Origin: an uncultured Methylococcales bacterium
GTDB taxonomy: Bacteria; Pseudomonadota; Gammaproteobacteria; Methylococcales; Methylomonadaceae
Assembly: GCA_903902705.1 (NCBI GenBank)
Contig: CAIUVX010000075.1
Coordinates: 1 to 51,802 of the forward strand
DNA: 51,802 nucleotides
Reading direction: 5' to 3'
Under the pieces are notes generated by a model. The model did not search any database, was not told the origin of the DNA, and was given only the letters and a program-made list of their open reading frames with translations. Position numbers and translations under genes: made by a program. Numbering within the stretch: the stretch's first letter is position 1; each line of letters starts with the position of its first letter. Positions 43,563-51,765 of this stretch are shown here, piece after piece.

Positions 43563-45527
43563 TTATGCAGGCAAATCAAACAGAACGGTTGTTCCTCCAT
43601 TGGGCGTTTCATCCAAACTTACCGAGCCGTGACAACTTTTAATAATTCGTTGCACAATTGCCAAACCGATACCTGTTGATTCTGGATTATCATTGGTTTG
43701 TAAACGCTCAAACACTAAAAAAACCCGTTCACGGCAATCGGCTGGAATGCCTATACCATTATCAGCAATACGATAATAAGCTCGCCCCTCTTTTGCTTCA
43801 CCACTAATTTCTATGTGTAGTGTACGCTCAGGGTGACGATAATGCAGAGCATTATCCAGCAAAATATTAAAAATGTCATATAAGCGAGGCTGGTCAAGAT
43901 GGACAGACGGAAGATCGTCATACACTATGATTGCATGGGTGTTATCAATCAATTGCGCATGATGTCTTAACACTTTAGCGAGAATTTTTGCGACAGAATT
44001 CTGTTCTACCACCCCGATAGGACGAATAGCTGCCAAGTAGAGTTGAATATCACGCACTAATGCCCGTTGTCGTAACGCACTTTGTTCAATAAAATCAAGT
44101 GAACTCATAACGTCTTCATGTAACTCAGGTATGCCTGCAAGCTGTGTGTGTAAGCGTTGTACGAAAGTCACTAAACGTCGAGTAGGCTCTTGTAAATGAT
44201 GAGCGGCAATATGGGTAAACTGTACTAAATCAGCATGAACCGTCGCTAACGCAGCTTGATTTTCTTTGAGTGCCTGCTCAGCGCGATGTTGCTCAGTAAT
44301 ATCAGTGAGAATACAGTGTGTGCGTTGAAAATTCTGTTTATTATCTTTGGCAATATGCCATTTCACTGTCACCAAGTGTTTTTCACTGGCATCACGACAC
44401 ATAAGTTCCAGTAATGTACTTCCTCTCGCATTATTTTTCTTAAATTGGCTAAGCGTTGTCGCTAATAATGATTTTGACGAAGCACTGACAAAGTCGCTAA
44501 ACAATTGACCTATCGCCTGTTCACGCTGACAACCGACTAACTCCACCCATGCTTCATTGACATAAAGAAACCGACCATTAATATCTAACGATTGATAAGG
44601 CAAAGGTGCGTTTTCAAATAAATCCCGAAAACGGCTTTCGCTTTCTTGCAATGCTTGTATCGCTTGTTTGCGTTCAACACTACGGCGATAAAAACTTAAG
44701 CCCATAATGAGCAAAAAAATCCCAACGATAGGCGAGAGATATTTAATTAGTAGCAGTTGTAAGTTTTTTTCTTCATAAATGCCAAACCATTTTTCATACA
44801 ATTTATCGTAAACGCCACTGACTTTGGTTAATGCCAAGCCTTCGTTGATTTTAGCCAATAATTCTGCATTACCTTTACGCACTGCAAAGGAAAATTTTTG
44901 CGCAAAACCTACTGTAATTGGTAAGGCTTCAATGTTGGTTAGCCTTAATTTCCCTAACGTTTGTTTACCTGTTAATTGACTCAACAAAAATCCATCGTGT
45001 TGACCTGATTCTAATAGTTGAAAACCTGCTTCAGCGGTATCCACTAGCACAAGCTGTTGTCCCCAGCCTTTTGATAAGGCGTAATCGTGGGCTAAATCGG
45101 CATTGAGGACAATAATGCTTTTGCCGTTTAAATCGGCTTCGCTATGAATACCATCTTCACCTTTACGGACAAAAATTGCTCCATTAACAATGACATGAGG
45201 AACTGTGAAATCAGCAAATTCGCGGCGTTCATCTGATTGTGCCAAATTAATCAGCACATCTATTTTCCCCGCTTTAAAGTCTTGTAAAACGTCATGAAAC
45301 GGCATTACCCGAATCATTGAATTAAGATGACTTTCTGCCGCCACCGCTCGCCATAATTCAACCGTAAAACCATCGGCTGTATCATCGGTTAAGCCTAAAG
45401 CAAAGGGCGGATAATTCTGTTCGCTACCGACTATCAACGGTTTATCATTACTATGACTTAATGGGCTGATGATGACTAAAAAAACCACTAGCGCGTAAGT
45501 AGCGAAACGGAATCCAGTATTACTCAT
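43563..45527 (-). CDS. sensor histidine kinase with solute-binding (SBP_bac_3), PAS and kinase domains
   Basis: The 654-residue protein has a signal/anchor (about 1-25), a periplasmic solute-binding domain (about 30-250; VGSEQNYPPFALGL, GFTVELWRAVA, GKIDVLINLAQSDERRE), a transmembrane helix (about 264-282), a PAS domain (about 290-412) and a histidine kinase module with AAHHLQEPTRR (His443/444, an atypical H-box like phytochrome kinases) and the ATP-binding ILLDNALHY, DNGIGIP and STGIGLAIV. It probably senses a small ligand, perhaps an amino acid. Its start overlaps the upstream kinase gene by 4 bp, indicating coupled expression. Confidence 0.9.
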   Translation of the reverse strand: MSNTGFRFATYALVVFLVIISPLSHSNDKPLIVGSEQNYPPFALGLTDDTADGFTVELWRAVAAESHLNSMIRVMPFHDVLQDFKAGKIDVLINLAQSDERREFADFTVPHVIVNGAIFVRKGEDGIHSEADLNGKSIIVLNADLAHDYALSKGWGQQLVLVDTAEAGFQLLESGQHDGFLLSQLTGKQTLGKLRLTNIEALPITVGFAQKFSFAVRKGNAELLAKINEGLALTKVSGVYDKLYEKWFGIYEEKNLQLLLIKYLSPIVGIFLLIMGLSFYRRSVERKQAIQALQESESRFRDLFENAPLPYQSLDINGRFLYVNEAWVELVGCQREQAIGQLFSDFVSASSKSLLATTLSQFKKNNARGSTLLELMCRDASEKHLVTVKWHIAKDNKQNFQRTHCILTDITEQHRAEQALKENQAALATVHADLVQFTHIAAHHLQEPTRRLVTFVQRLHTQLAGIPELHEDVMSSLDFIEQSALRQRALVRDIQLYLAAIRPIGVVEQNSVAKILAKVLRHHAQLIDNTHAIIVYDDLPSVHLDQPRLYDIFNILLDNALHYRHPERTLHIEISGEAKEGRAYYRIADNGIGIPADCRERVFLVFERLQTNDNPESTGIGLAIVQRIIKSCHGSVSLDETPNGGTTVLFDLPA

Positions 45528-47035
45528 AACCCTATGCCAGCAAGCTGTGAAATCGGTAACTCAAACCAAAATACACTGCCCTGCCCTTCACCGATGGATT
45601 CCACTCCGATGCTGCCACCATAACACTCAACAATTTTGCGACATAACGCCAGTCCTACGCCCGACCCTTCAAAACGATTACGCGCATTTAAACGCGAAAA
45701 AACTTTAAATAATCGATCGAATTGTTTGTTATCAATGCCGATACCGTGATCACTCACACTGACTCTGAACATCGTTGCCGTAGTCAACGCACAGACTTCC
45801 ACACAGGGCGGCGAATTTTCTTCGTGATATTTAAGTGCGTTACCGATTAAATTCTGTAATAGGCGCGTTAATTCATCGGGATTAATCATGACTTCTGCCC
45901 ACTCACCGTAGACCGCTATGCTACCACCACTCGCTAGGCGTTCGGGTTCAAGAAATGCCACGGCTTCGTCCAATGCAGCACGGCTGGCAACGTGAGTAAG
46001 CGCGATGGTTTTATGCCCGACACGCGAATAATCTAACAACGACAAAATCATGCTATCCATGCGTTTCGCGCCATCAATGGCAAAATTTAAAAATTGTTGT
46101 TGCTCTTCATCGAGTTGTTCAGCCAACGCGGTTTCAATCAGCGTTAAATAACTGGTGACCATGCGTAATGGTTGGCGCATATCGTGAGAAATGGCGTAAG
46201 CGAATTGTTCTAAATCGGCATTGGAACGTTTGAGTTCCGCTTCCATCAGCTTACGTTCAGTAATGTCTTGTACGATGCCAATAAAACGCGTTGGCGTGCC
46301 ATCGGCGGCGAACTCTGCACGACCGACTGAACGCATCCAACGGTGTTGACCATTGGCAAAAGGAATACGATACTCGACCTCATATTTTGCCCCCTGTGTT
46401 AGATGTGCTTGATTAGCATCAATCACCATTTGCCTATCATCGGGGTGAACTCTGGCTAAAAACGCCTCCCAAGTTGGCTGGGTTATGTCAGAAAGTCCGA
46501 TTAATTGATAAGTGGTTTTTGTCCACACCTGTCGATTATTAATCAAATCAGCTTCCCACGAACCAATATCCCCGTATTCTTGACTGAGATTAAGGCGATC
46601 TTCGTTCTCTCGTAGTTGCAGCTCAGCGATTTTTCTTTGCTCTATTTCAGCTTGTAATTGTGCCGCACTAGGTAATTGCAAAACCTTGGGAATAATACGA
46701 AATATCAACACCGCCGCAGTCACAGACACTAGCGCGGTAAAGGCTTTTACATAACCATCAACCCAATACAACGGTATCCAAATCATAATGGCTGACAGGA
46801 AATGCGTGGTACCACAGGCTAGAATAAACAACCCAAATGCAAAAAATAGCTTTAGATAAGGCAAGTCCTTACGCAGCCAGACAAAATAAGCCAGACTCAG
46901 TGAAATTGAGTAATAAGCCAGTCCAATCAATACATCTGAGCCAATATGTAGCCACAGTAATAATGGATTCCAATTTAAGCAGTAGCCGTGTGGAATGAAG
47001 CCTTTAATCGCTAAAAAATCAATGAGTGTTTGCAT
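45524..47035 (-). CDS. sensor histidine kinase with ethylene-receptor-like transmembrane domain
   Basis: The 503-residue protein starts with three or four helices carrying SDVLIGLAYYSISLSL and FILACGTTHFLSAI. D34, Y41, I71, C74 and H78 fall at the same spacing as Asp25, Tyr32, Ile62, Cys65 and His69 of the plant ethylene receptor ETR1, where Cys and His hold the copper that binds ethylene; the Pro at ETR1 position 36 is Ser here. A PAS/PAC domain (about 145-263), an H-box with H284 (AYAISHDMRQPL) and a HATPase domain (NLIGNALKY, DHGIGID, GSGVGLALC) follow. It is the first gene of the signalling cluster. Ethylene sensing is an inference from residue match. Confidence 0.88.
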   Translation of the reverse strand: MQTLIDFLAIKGFIPHGYCLNWNPLLLWLHIGSDVLIGLAYYSISLSLAYFVWLRKDLPYLKLFFAFGLFILACGTTHFLSAIMIWIPLYWVDGYVKAFTALVSVTAAVLIFRIIPKVLQLPSAAQLQAEIEQRKIAELQLRENEDRLNLSQEYGDIGSWEADLINNRQVWTKTTYQLIGLSDITQPTWEAFLARVHPDDRQMVIDANQAHLTQGAKYEVEYRIPFANGQHRWMRSVGRAEFAADGTPTRFIGIVQDITERKLMEAELKRSNADLEQFAYAISHDMRQPLRMVTSYLTLIETALAEQLDEEQQQFLNFAIDGAKRMDSMILSLLDYSRVGHKTIALTHVASRAALDEAVAFLEPERLASGGSIAVYGEWAEVMINPDELTRLLQNLIGNALKYHEENSPPCVEVCALTTATMFRVSVSDHGIGIDNKQFDRLFKVFSRLNARNRFEGSGVGLALCRKIVECYGGSIGVESIGEGQGSVFWFELPISQLAGIGL

Positions 47036-47047
47036 TTTTACACATCG

Positions 47048-47554
47048 TTACGACGCTTTGTAATTCCAAATTTGTAACAGGCTTAGCGTTGCCAACATTA
47101 AAAACGCAACTAATGTCCACGCAGGCATACTAAAACCCAACAACGTCCAATCGACTTTAGCGCAATCGCCCGTACCGCTGAGCATCAATTTAAGGGTGTC
47201 AAATAAGGGAAAGTTTTGCAACATATAGTCCAAGCTAGGACCACATTCGGGGACTTCTTCGGGCGGTAAATGTTGTAACCAAACATGGCGGGTGGAAATA
47301 GACGCGCCAAATAAAGCAGTGATAGCCCCTGCAATAGCGTAACGCGTTGTGCCTGTTTGCTGTGGATTATGAATCGCAGCAATCAAAAACACGATGCCTG
47401 TGGCTAAAATCGCCAACCGCTGAGAAATACACAACGGGCAAGGATTTAAGCCTTGGACAAATTGAAAATACGCTCCCATAGACAACAAGGTCACGCAGCC
47501 TAGAAAACCTAGAAAAAACCAAATTCTTGAATTAAAACGTATCAAATAAAACAT
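47048..47554 (-). CDS. dsbB: disulfide bond formation protein DsbB
   Basis: The 168-residue protein has four transmembrane helices and the two periplasmic Cys pairs of DsbB: CPLC (39-42) and C104/C131 in PECGPSLDYM and GTGDCAKVDW. DsbB reoxidises DsbA and passes electrons to quinones in the inner membrane. Length is standard. Its start overlaps the end of the RCK-domain gene by 13 bp. No dsbA lies in the window. Confidence 0.94.
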   Translation of the reverse strand: MFYLIRFNSRIWFFLGFLGCVTLLSMGAYFQFVQGLNPCPLCISQRLAILATGIVFLIAAIHNPQQTGTTRYAIAGAITALFGASISTRHVWLQHLPPEEVPECGPSLDYMLQNFPLFDTLKLMLSGTGDCAKVDWTLLGFSMPAWTLVAFLMLATLSLLQIWNYKAS

Positions 47555-48249
47555 ATATAACCTCCATTAACTGCCTCTTTAAAATGCTTAATTTCGCGTG
47601 ATGGTCCCAGTACCACCAAAACATCGCCTGCGTTCAGGGTATGTTTTTTTTCACTGATTGCAAAATGCAATGCGTCACCTAATTCTCTATCGACAATACC
47701 GATGAGTATTAGATTGTATTTTTCTGCCAAACGTAAGTCGTTACTTTTTGAGTTTTCAAGATAAGACCCGCTGGGAATTTCTATTTGAGCAATATTTAAA
47801 TCATGTTGCCCAAACACGGTATTATCCAACATATTGGTGACATCTGGCTTAGTGAGCATATTATGGGTGCGCCGCGCACAAATTTCATAGGGATCAATAA
47901 TTTTATTCGCCCCTGCTGCCAGTAATTTTTCTGCTGATTCAGGATCATCGACAATGGCAATAATCGTGAGTTTTTTATCGAGTGCGCGAGCGGAAAGGGT
48001 TAAAAATACATTGTTTGAGTCGGTTGGATAAAAACAAAAAATAATATCCACAGTTGAACCGATACCTATCGATTTAAGCTCGTCATCATTACGAAAATCA
48101 ATAATTGTTGTTTCAAAACCCTGCTCGGTCATTAATGCCTCTTCGCTCTCATCTTGGCTGACAAACAACAGGCTATGTTGTTTGTCGTTTAATCGCCTCA
48201 TCACTTCCAAAGACATCACACCATAACCAAAGATCGCAATTCGTTTCAT
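47542..48249 (-). CDS. TrkA/RCK-domain potassium regulatory protein
   Basis: The 235-residue protein has a Rossmann TrkA-N domain (about 1-130; IAIFGYGVMSLEVMRRL, ISVD-like acidic residue region, IIAIVDDPESAEKLLAAGA) and a TrkA-C domain (about 145-235; SGSYLENSKSNDLRLAEKY, AGDVLVVLGPSREI). It has no transmembrane segment. It most likely forms the cytoplasmic gating ring with the channel encoded just upstream, with which it overlaps by 4 bp. The glycine pattern GYGVMS is weaker than the standard GxGxxG, so nucleotide binding is uncertain. Confidence 0.82.
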   Translation of the reverse strand: MKRIAIFGYGVMSLEVMRRLNDKQHSLLFVSQDESEEALMTEQGFETTIIDFRNDDELKSIGIGSTVDIIFCFYPTDSNNVFLTLSARALDKKLTIIAIVDDPESAEKLLAAGANKIIDPYEICARRTHNMLTKPDVTNMLDNTVFGQHDLNIAQIEIPSGSYLENSKSNDLRLAEKYNLILIGIVDRELGDALHFAISEKKHTLNAGDVLVVLGPSREIKHFKEAVNGGYICFI

Positions 48250-49856
48250 GATTTTACCCTGCGTTTTGAACGGAGACGGCTTGATTCAATTTGCGTACGA
48301 AAATAATCGATACTGACCTCTTTACCCAGCAATACCAGTAAATCACCTGCCTGTAATTCAAAGAATTTTGCGGGATTAAAATAAAAATGCTGATCTCTTA
48401 TTCGATAACGGTTTTTATGATTTTTATGTAAAGAATGGGTACTGATTACCCCAACTAACATGAGTTTACGTTGTTGAAAGTCAATGTCCGCAATGCGTTG
48501 GTTTTCAACAAACGAACCTGAATGCACACATAACGTTTCCATGATGAAGTTTTTTTCCTCATTAATAATACCGACTATTGCCTCAAAAGCCACAGGCTGA
48601 CCAATATATTCAGCCACCACTAAGCTGGCTATTTCAAACGGTTGCAACACATCATTCGCCCCTGCTTGATAGAGTTTTTTTATATTTTCTTGCTGATTAG
48701 CGCGAGAAATAATGCGAATATCTGGATTTAAATGCCGACTGGTGAGGGTGATATAAACATTAATCACATCATTACCCGTGGTGCATAAAACCGCAGTGGC
48801 TTTATCGTTAATCCCCGCACTTTTAAGTATCTTGTTTCGACTGGCATCGGCATGAATCGCTAAATAGCCGCGCCGCTTGGCTCTGGCAATATTGACTTCA
48901 TCAATATCAATAATGACAAAATGCTGCTGATCTTTTTCAAGCTGGGTAGCAATATGCTGTCCAACTCGCCCAAAACCGCAAATAATCACAAAACTGCTGT
49001 AGCGATTCAGTTCGCTATGGGTTTTTTGATCGCGTAATTCTTGTATTTTTTCACTCAATGCCGAGACCATAATGGAGGTAAAAAAAGACAATACTCCTAA
49101 ACCAGAAAAAATCATTGCCATCGCCACCAAGCGTCCGCCCGATGTTTGCGGTGATATGTCACCAAAACCGACCGTTGAAACGGTGACAATGGTAAAATAA
49201 AAAGCATCAAATAAATCGCTGATTTGTTTACCGTTATCACGGTGTTCCAATAAATAAATGCTGATAGTACCGATAAAAATTAAAAAACCTAAAAAAATAG
49301 TCAAGGTGTAAAGCTCAAAGCGTTTACTGGCTAATACATCGGCAAATAATTTGATGTGATTAAAATAACGAAATAATTTTAACAGCCGAAAAATCAAGAA
49401 TATGCGTAATATTTGCAAGGGTCTGTAAATAGACAAAATCGCTAATAAATCAATTAATGCCAAAGGCGTGAGCATATACGCCACTTTTTTGACTACAACC
49501 AGACGCAAAGCCACGCTTAACCGAAAAGGAATGTTTAGATATTTAGTCTTTTCGTAGTAGTCGAGAAAAATCTTGTGGCTATCATTACATAGCCACACAC
49601 GCAGCAGGTATTCAAAAATAAACAACGCAATAATGAAGTATTCAAACAACATATCAAATTTATTTAACTTGGTATTCATTTCATAAATTAGAAAAAATAC
49701 GCTACTCATGACCAGCGCAATCATGAATATATCAAAATAGGATTTAACCTTGTTGTCTGAATTTTCTAATAAATTGTAAAAAAACAGCTTAGTCCGCCGA
49801 TAACGCGGCGATCTTTTTAAAATGTAAGCAAAATAAATAATCAGTCGAATCAGCAT
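48246..49856 (-). CDS. six-helix potassium channel with C-terminal RCK domain
   Basis: The 536-residue protein has an N-terminal voltage-sensor-like set of helices (about 35-190, with basic LQILRIFLIFRLLKLFRYF as an S4-like segment), a pore loop with selectivity filter TVSTVGFGD, and a cytoplasmic TrkA-N (VIICGFGRVGQHIATQLEKD) plus TrkA-C domain (AGDLLVLLG). It resembles Kch-type and voltage-gated bacterial potassium channels with gating by RCK ligands. It is co-transcribed with the RCK protein downstream. The AT-rich N-terminal hydrophobic part matches its family. Confidence 0.9.
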   Translation of the reverse strand: MLIRLIIYFAYILKRSPRYRRTKLFFYNLLENSDNKVKSYFDIFMIALVMSSVFFLIYEMNTKLNKFDMLFEYFIIALFIFEYLLRVWLCNDSHKIFLDYYEKTKYLNIPFRLSVALRLVVVKKVAYMLTPLALIDLLAILSIYRPLQILRIFLIFRLLKLFRYFNHIKLFADVLASKRFELYTLTIFLGFLIFIGTISIYLLEHRDNGKQISDLFDAFYFTIVTVSTVGFGDISPQTSGGRLVAMAMIFSGLGVLSFFTSIMVSALSEKIQELRDQKTHSELNRYSSFVIICGFGRVGQHIATQLEKDQQHFVIIDIDEVNIARAKRRGYLAIHADASRNKILKSAGINDKATAVLCTTGNDVINVYITLTSRHLNPDIRIISRANQQENIKKLYQAGANDVLQPFEIASLVVAEYIGQPVAFEAIVGIINEEKNFIMETLCVHSGSFVENQRIADIDFQQRKLMLVGVISTHSLHKNHKNRYRIRDQHFYFNPAKFFELQAGDLLVLLGKEVSIDYFRTQIESSRLRSKRRVKS

Positions 49857-50089
49857 GGCGTTTTAAAGGTTGACTAAGTTGCACAACAGCGTAGTTTAAG
49901 AAACGAACGGCGAATTTGAGTGCTGTTTACTCAACGCATTTTAGTGTGATTAGGCGAATGCGACAAAGCCTACTTTATTTAATTGGCTGGCAGTGCTAAA
50001 GTTATAGCTGATTAAACCACTGGGTATTTAGCTTTACTTATCAATAATTCTTTGTAAAACTGTATTTATTTTTCATTTAGGAGAGACAC

Positions 50090-50671
50090 ATGGCTTTTGA
50101 ACTTCCACCATTACCGTATGCTAAAAATGCTTTAGTACCTTACATTTCCGAAGAAACCATCGAGTTTCATTATGGAAAACATCACCAAACTTATGTGACT
50201 AATTTGAACAATTTAGTCGTAGGCACAGAGTTTGAAAACGCTACCTTAGAAGAAGTCGTCCTCAAATCTTCAGGCGGACTTTTTAACAATGCGGCACAAA
50301 TCTGGAATCACACCTTCTATTGGAATTCTTTAACACCAAGTGGTGCAGGTAAACCCACTGGCGCGTTAGCCGAAGCAATTGATGCAACCTTTGGTTCGTT
50401 TGACAAATTTAAAGAAGAATTTACTAAATGCGCGGTGACGACTTTTGGTTCAGGTTGGGCATGGTTGGTTAAAAATGCTGACGGCAGTTTAGCATTAGTC
50501 AGCACCAGCAACGCAGGTTGCCCGTTAACGTCAGGTCAAACGCCTTTATTGACGTGTGATGTCTGGGAACACGCGTATTACATTGATTTTCGCAATTTGC
50601 GTCCAAAATATTTGGAAGCGTTTTGGGTATTAGCTAACTGGGATTTTGCCAGCGCGAATTTTGCGGCTTAA
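50090..50671 (+). CDS. sodB: superoxide dismutase, iron type
   Basis: The 193-residue cytoplasmic enzyme converts superoxide to hydrogen peroxide and oxygen. Metal ligands are H27, H74, D157 and H161, and Gln70 in [13 protein letters not shown] is the iron-type glutamine. An AGGAGAG ribosome site precedes the ATG. It is a single gene with a 233-bp upstream gap holding its promoter (no clear Fur site seen). A stem-loop at 50750-50787 is a probable terminator. The last 25 codons (50598-50671) and the following 42 bp are duplicated at 51245-51360. Confidence 0.97.
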   Translation: MAFELPPLPYAKNALVPYISEETIEFHYGKHHQTYVTNLNNLVVGTEFENATLEEVVLKSSGGLFNNAAQIWNHTFYWNSLTPSGAGKPTGALAEAIDATFGSFDKFKEEFTKCAVTTFGSGWAWLVKNADGSLALVSTSNAGCPLTSGQTPLLTCDVWEHAYYIDFRNLRPKYLEAFWVLANWDFASANFAA

Positions 50672-50713
50672 GTTTGCTATAGATACCCTCTAATCGTAAG
50701 TGAGTAGTCCATA
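50598..50713 (+). repeat. direct repeat A: sodB 3' end, original copy
   Basis: These 116 bp, from codons [16 protein letters not shown] onward to TGAGTAGTCCATA, recur at 51245-51360 with one difference (GGGTAT/GGATAT). The sodB stop codon is inside. The 531 bp between the copies carry remnants of accessory genes. Confidence 0.95.
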
Positions 50714-50749
50714 TTAAGTTTATGGAATATAGGATAGCATAATTCCGAA

Positions 50750-50787
50750 AGTAGCCCAGATTCCGCTATCGCTTTATCTGGGCTACT
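50750..50787. terminator. stem-loop downstream of sodB
   Basis: AGTAGCCCAGAT (50750-50761) and ATCTGGGCTACT (50776-50787) form a perfect 12-bp stem with a 14-nt loop. A degraded relative, AGTAGCCCAGATTCTGG and ATCTGGACT, follows the second direct repeat at about 51361-51396. Confidence 0.7.
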
Positions 50788-50885
50788 TGCTAGAGCTTCC
50801 ACAAGTACGCTCCCCAAACTTTTAATCACACCCTCTCCCTCGTAATCAACGTCAGCAAAATCACCGCTAACCACTTGCAAATCCG

Positions 50886-51068
50886 CTAAAAAAGTCCGTC
50901 ATGTTGGCTCGCTTTTAATTGCGCAAGTTTATCGAGTCTCGAATTTTTCGGCGGTTCTTTGAATAACAAAATCACTTCCATTATTTGGTTTTCATCTATA
51001 TTTTCAGGTACTTCAATCACAATTTTATGATTTTTTGGCACACGTTTGAGTTGTCTTAATGCAATCAT
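50886..51068 (-). CDS. small antitoxin-like protein, truncated by frameshift
   Basis: The 60-residue product begins MIALRQLKRVPKNHKIVIEV and resembles small proteins often found beside PIN or RelE toxins. GTGGAAGGTGTGAA precedes the ATG. The frame ends at TAG in the run CTTTTTTAG. Adding one T would continue the protein as LADLQVVSGDFADVDYEG, typical of the family's end, so a one-base loss in a T homopolymer probably truncated it (real or a sequencing error). No toxin gene follows. Antitoxin status is an inference from memory of similar proteins, so moderate confidence only. Confidence 0.5.
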   Translation of the reverse strand: MIALRQLKRVPKNHKIVIEVPENIDENQIMEVILLFKEPPKNSRLDKLAQLKASQHDGLF

Positions 51069-51081
51069 TTCACACCTTCCA

Positions 51082-51243
51082 CTATTTGTGTTCGTCTTCG
51101 GTTAGTTTGTACAATTGATAAACCAATACATCAATCGTATGCTCCAAGGCGCGGGTGTCGTTGCCTGTTTTTTTATCAGCAAGTATTTTAGTCGGGTAGG
51201 GTTGGGCAAACATCTTTTTGCTTGCACACCGATTATGCCAATT
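51082..51243 (-). pseudogene. C-terminal remnant of a type IIG restriction/methyltransferase-like protein
   Basis: The minus-strand frame ending at TAG 51084-51082 reads PYPTKILADKKTGNDTRALE, then HTIDVLVYQLYKLTEDEHK. The pattern DTxALExxID-LVYxLYxLTEDE closely matches the C-terminal end of Eco57I/PglX-type N6-adenine methyltransferase-restriction proteins. The upstream part of the gene is missing: the frame runs into the second sodB 3' repeat. The remnant lies 13 bp upstream of the antitoxin-like gene, as in defence-type gene pairs. Confidence 0.6.
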
Positions 51244-51244
51244 C

Positions 51245-51360
51245 TGCGTCCAAAATATTTGGAAGCGTTTTGGATATTAGCTAACTGGGATTTTGCCAGC
51301 GCGAATTTTGCGGCTTAAGTTTGCTATAGATACCCTCTAATCGTAAGTGAGTAGTCCATA
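51245..51360 (+). repeat. direct repeat B: duplicated sodB 3' end
   Basis: Second copy of 50598-50713, 647 bp downstream with a single mismatch. It encodes [20 protein letters not shown] and the stop codon in frame, but has no sodB front part, so it is a pseudo-tail and not a gene. Confidence 0.95.
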
Positions 51361-51427
51361 AGTAGCCCAGATTCTGGTATGGCTTTATCTGGACTCTCAG
51401 TATATCCTATTAGCGCATCTTATCGCG

Positions 51428-51550
51428 TTAGAATAGCGGAACAAAAATAGTAAAATAGAGCCAAACGATAAGAATAACGAAAAAAACTATACCGAGTAGC
51501 ATCGCTATGTTTTTGACTGAGGGTGTCAGAAACTTTGTGTAAATAGTCAT
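51428..51550 (-). CDS. putative 40-residue single-pass membrane peptide
   Basis: An ATG at 51550 opens MTIYTKFLTPSVKNIAMLLG, continues IVFFVILIVWLYFTIFVPLF and stops at 51428. The second half is one clear transmembrane helix, with a short basic N-terminus, as in genuine small membrane proteins. TAGGTTTATGATAA ahead of the start gives a weak ribosome site. I know no family for it; it could also be a fortuitous AT-rich frame. Confidence 0.45.
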   Translation of the reverse strand: MTIYTKFLTPSVKNIAMLLGIVFFVILIVWLYFTIFVPLF

Positions 51551-51614
51551 TTATCATAAACCTACTTTTTTAAGAGATGGATAAAAAAATGACCTTACCG
51601 AACGACTTATTATT

Positions 51615-51725
51615 ATGATTCATACGCATGATGCTAATTGCTTAGGGTGTAAGCATTATCTAAAAGATAGACGCTGTAAGGCTTTTCCTGTGGAAATACC
51701 TAATAGACTTGATGCGTCAGATTAG
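51615..51725 (+). CDS. small Cys-rich peptide (CxxCKHY motif)
   Basis: The ATG at 51615 starts a 36-residue product with CLGCKHYLKDRRCKAFPVEI, a motif seen at the beginning of small CxxCKHF...CKAFPxGIP proteins that may bind metal. Typical relatives extend by further residues, and this one stops soon after (LDASD), so it may be shortened. A 13-codon frame from about 51579 (MDKKMTLPNDLLL) ends overlapping the ATG. No ribosome site is strong. Confidence 0.45.
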   Translation: MIHTHDANCLGCKHYLKDRRCKAFPVEIPNRLDASD

Positions 51726-51765
51726 AGATAAAATACTGCCATATTAAAACACATTAAAAAGCCAG

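Noticed and set aside
50677-50880. 67-codon minus-strand frame between sodB and the antitoxin-like gene
   Set aside because: Its first third is the frameshifted continuation of the antitoxin-like protein and the rest reads through the sodB terminator hairpin and repeat, so it is not a separate gene.
51245-51360. Second superoxide dismutase gene
   Set aside because: Only the last 25 codons of sodB and its downstream sequence are present; the frame upstream (51115 onward) is unrelated sequence antisense to the methyltransferase remnant.
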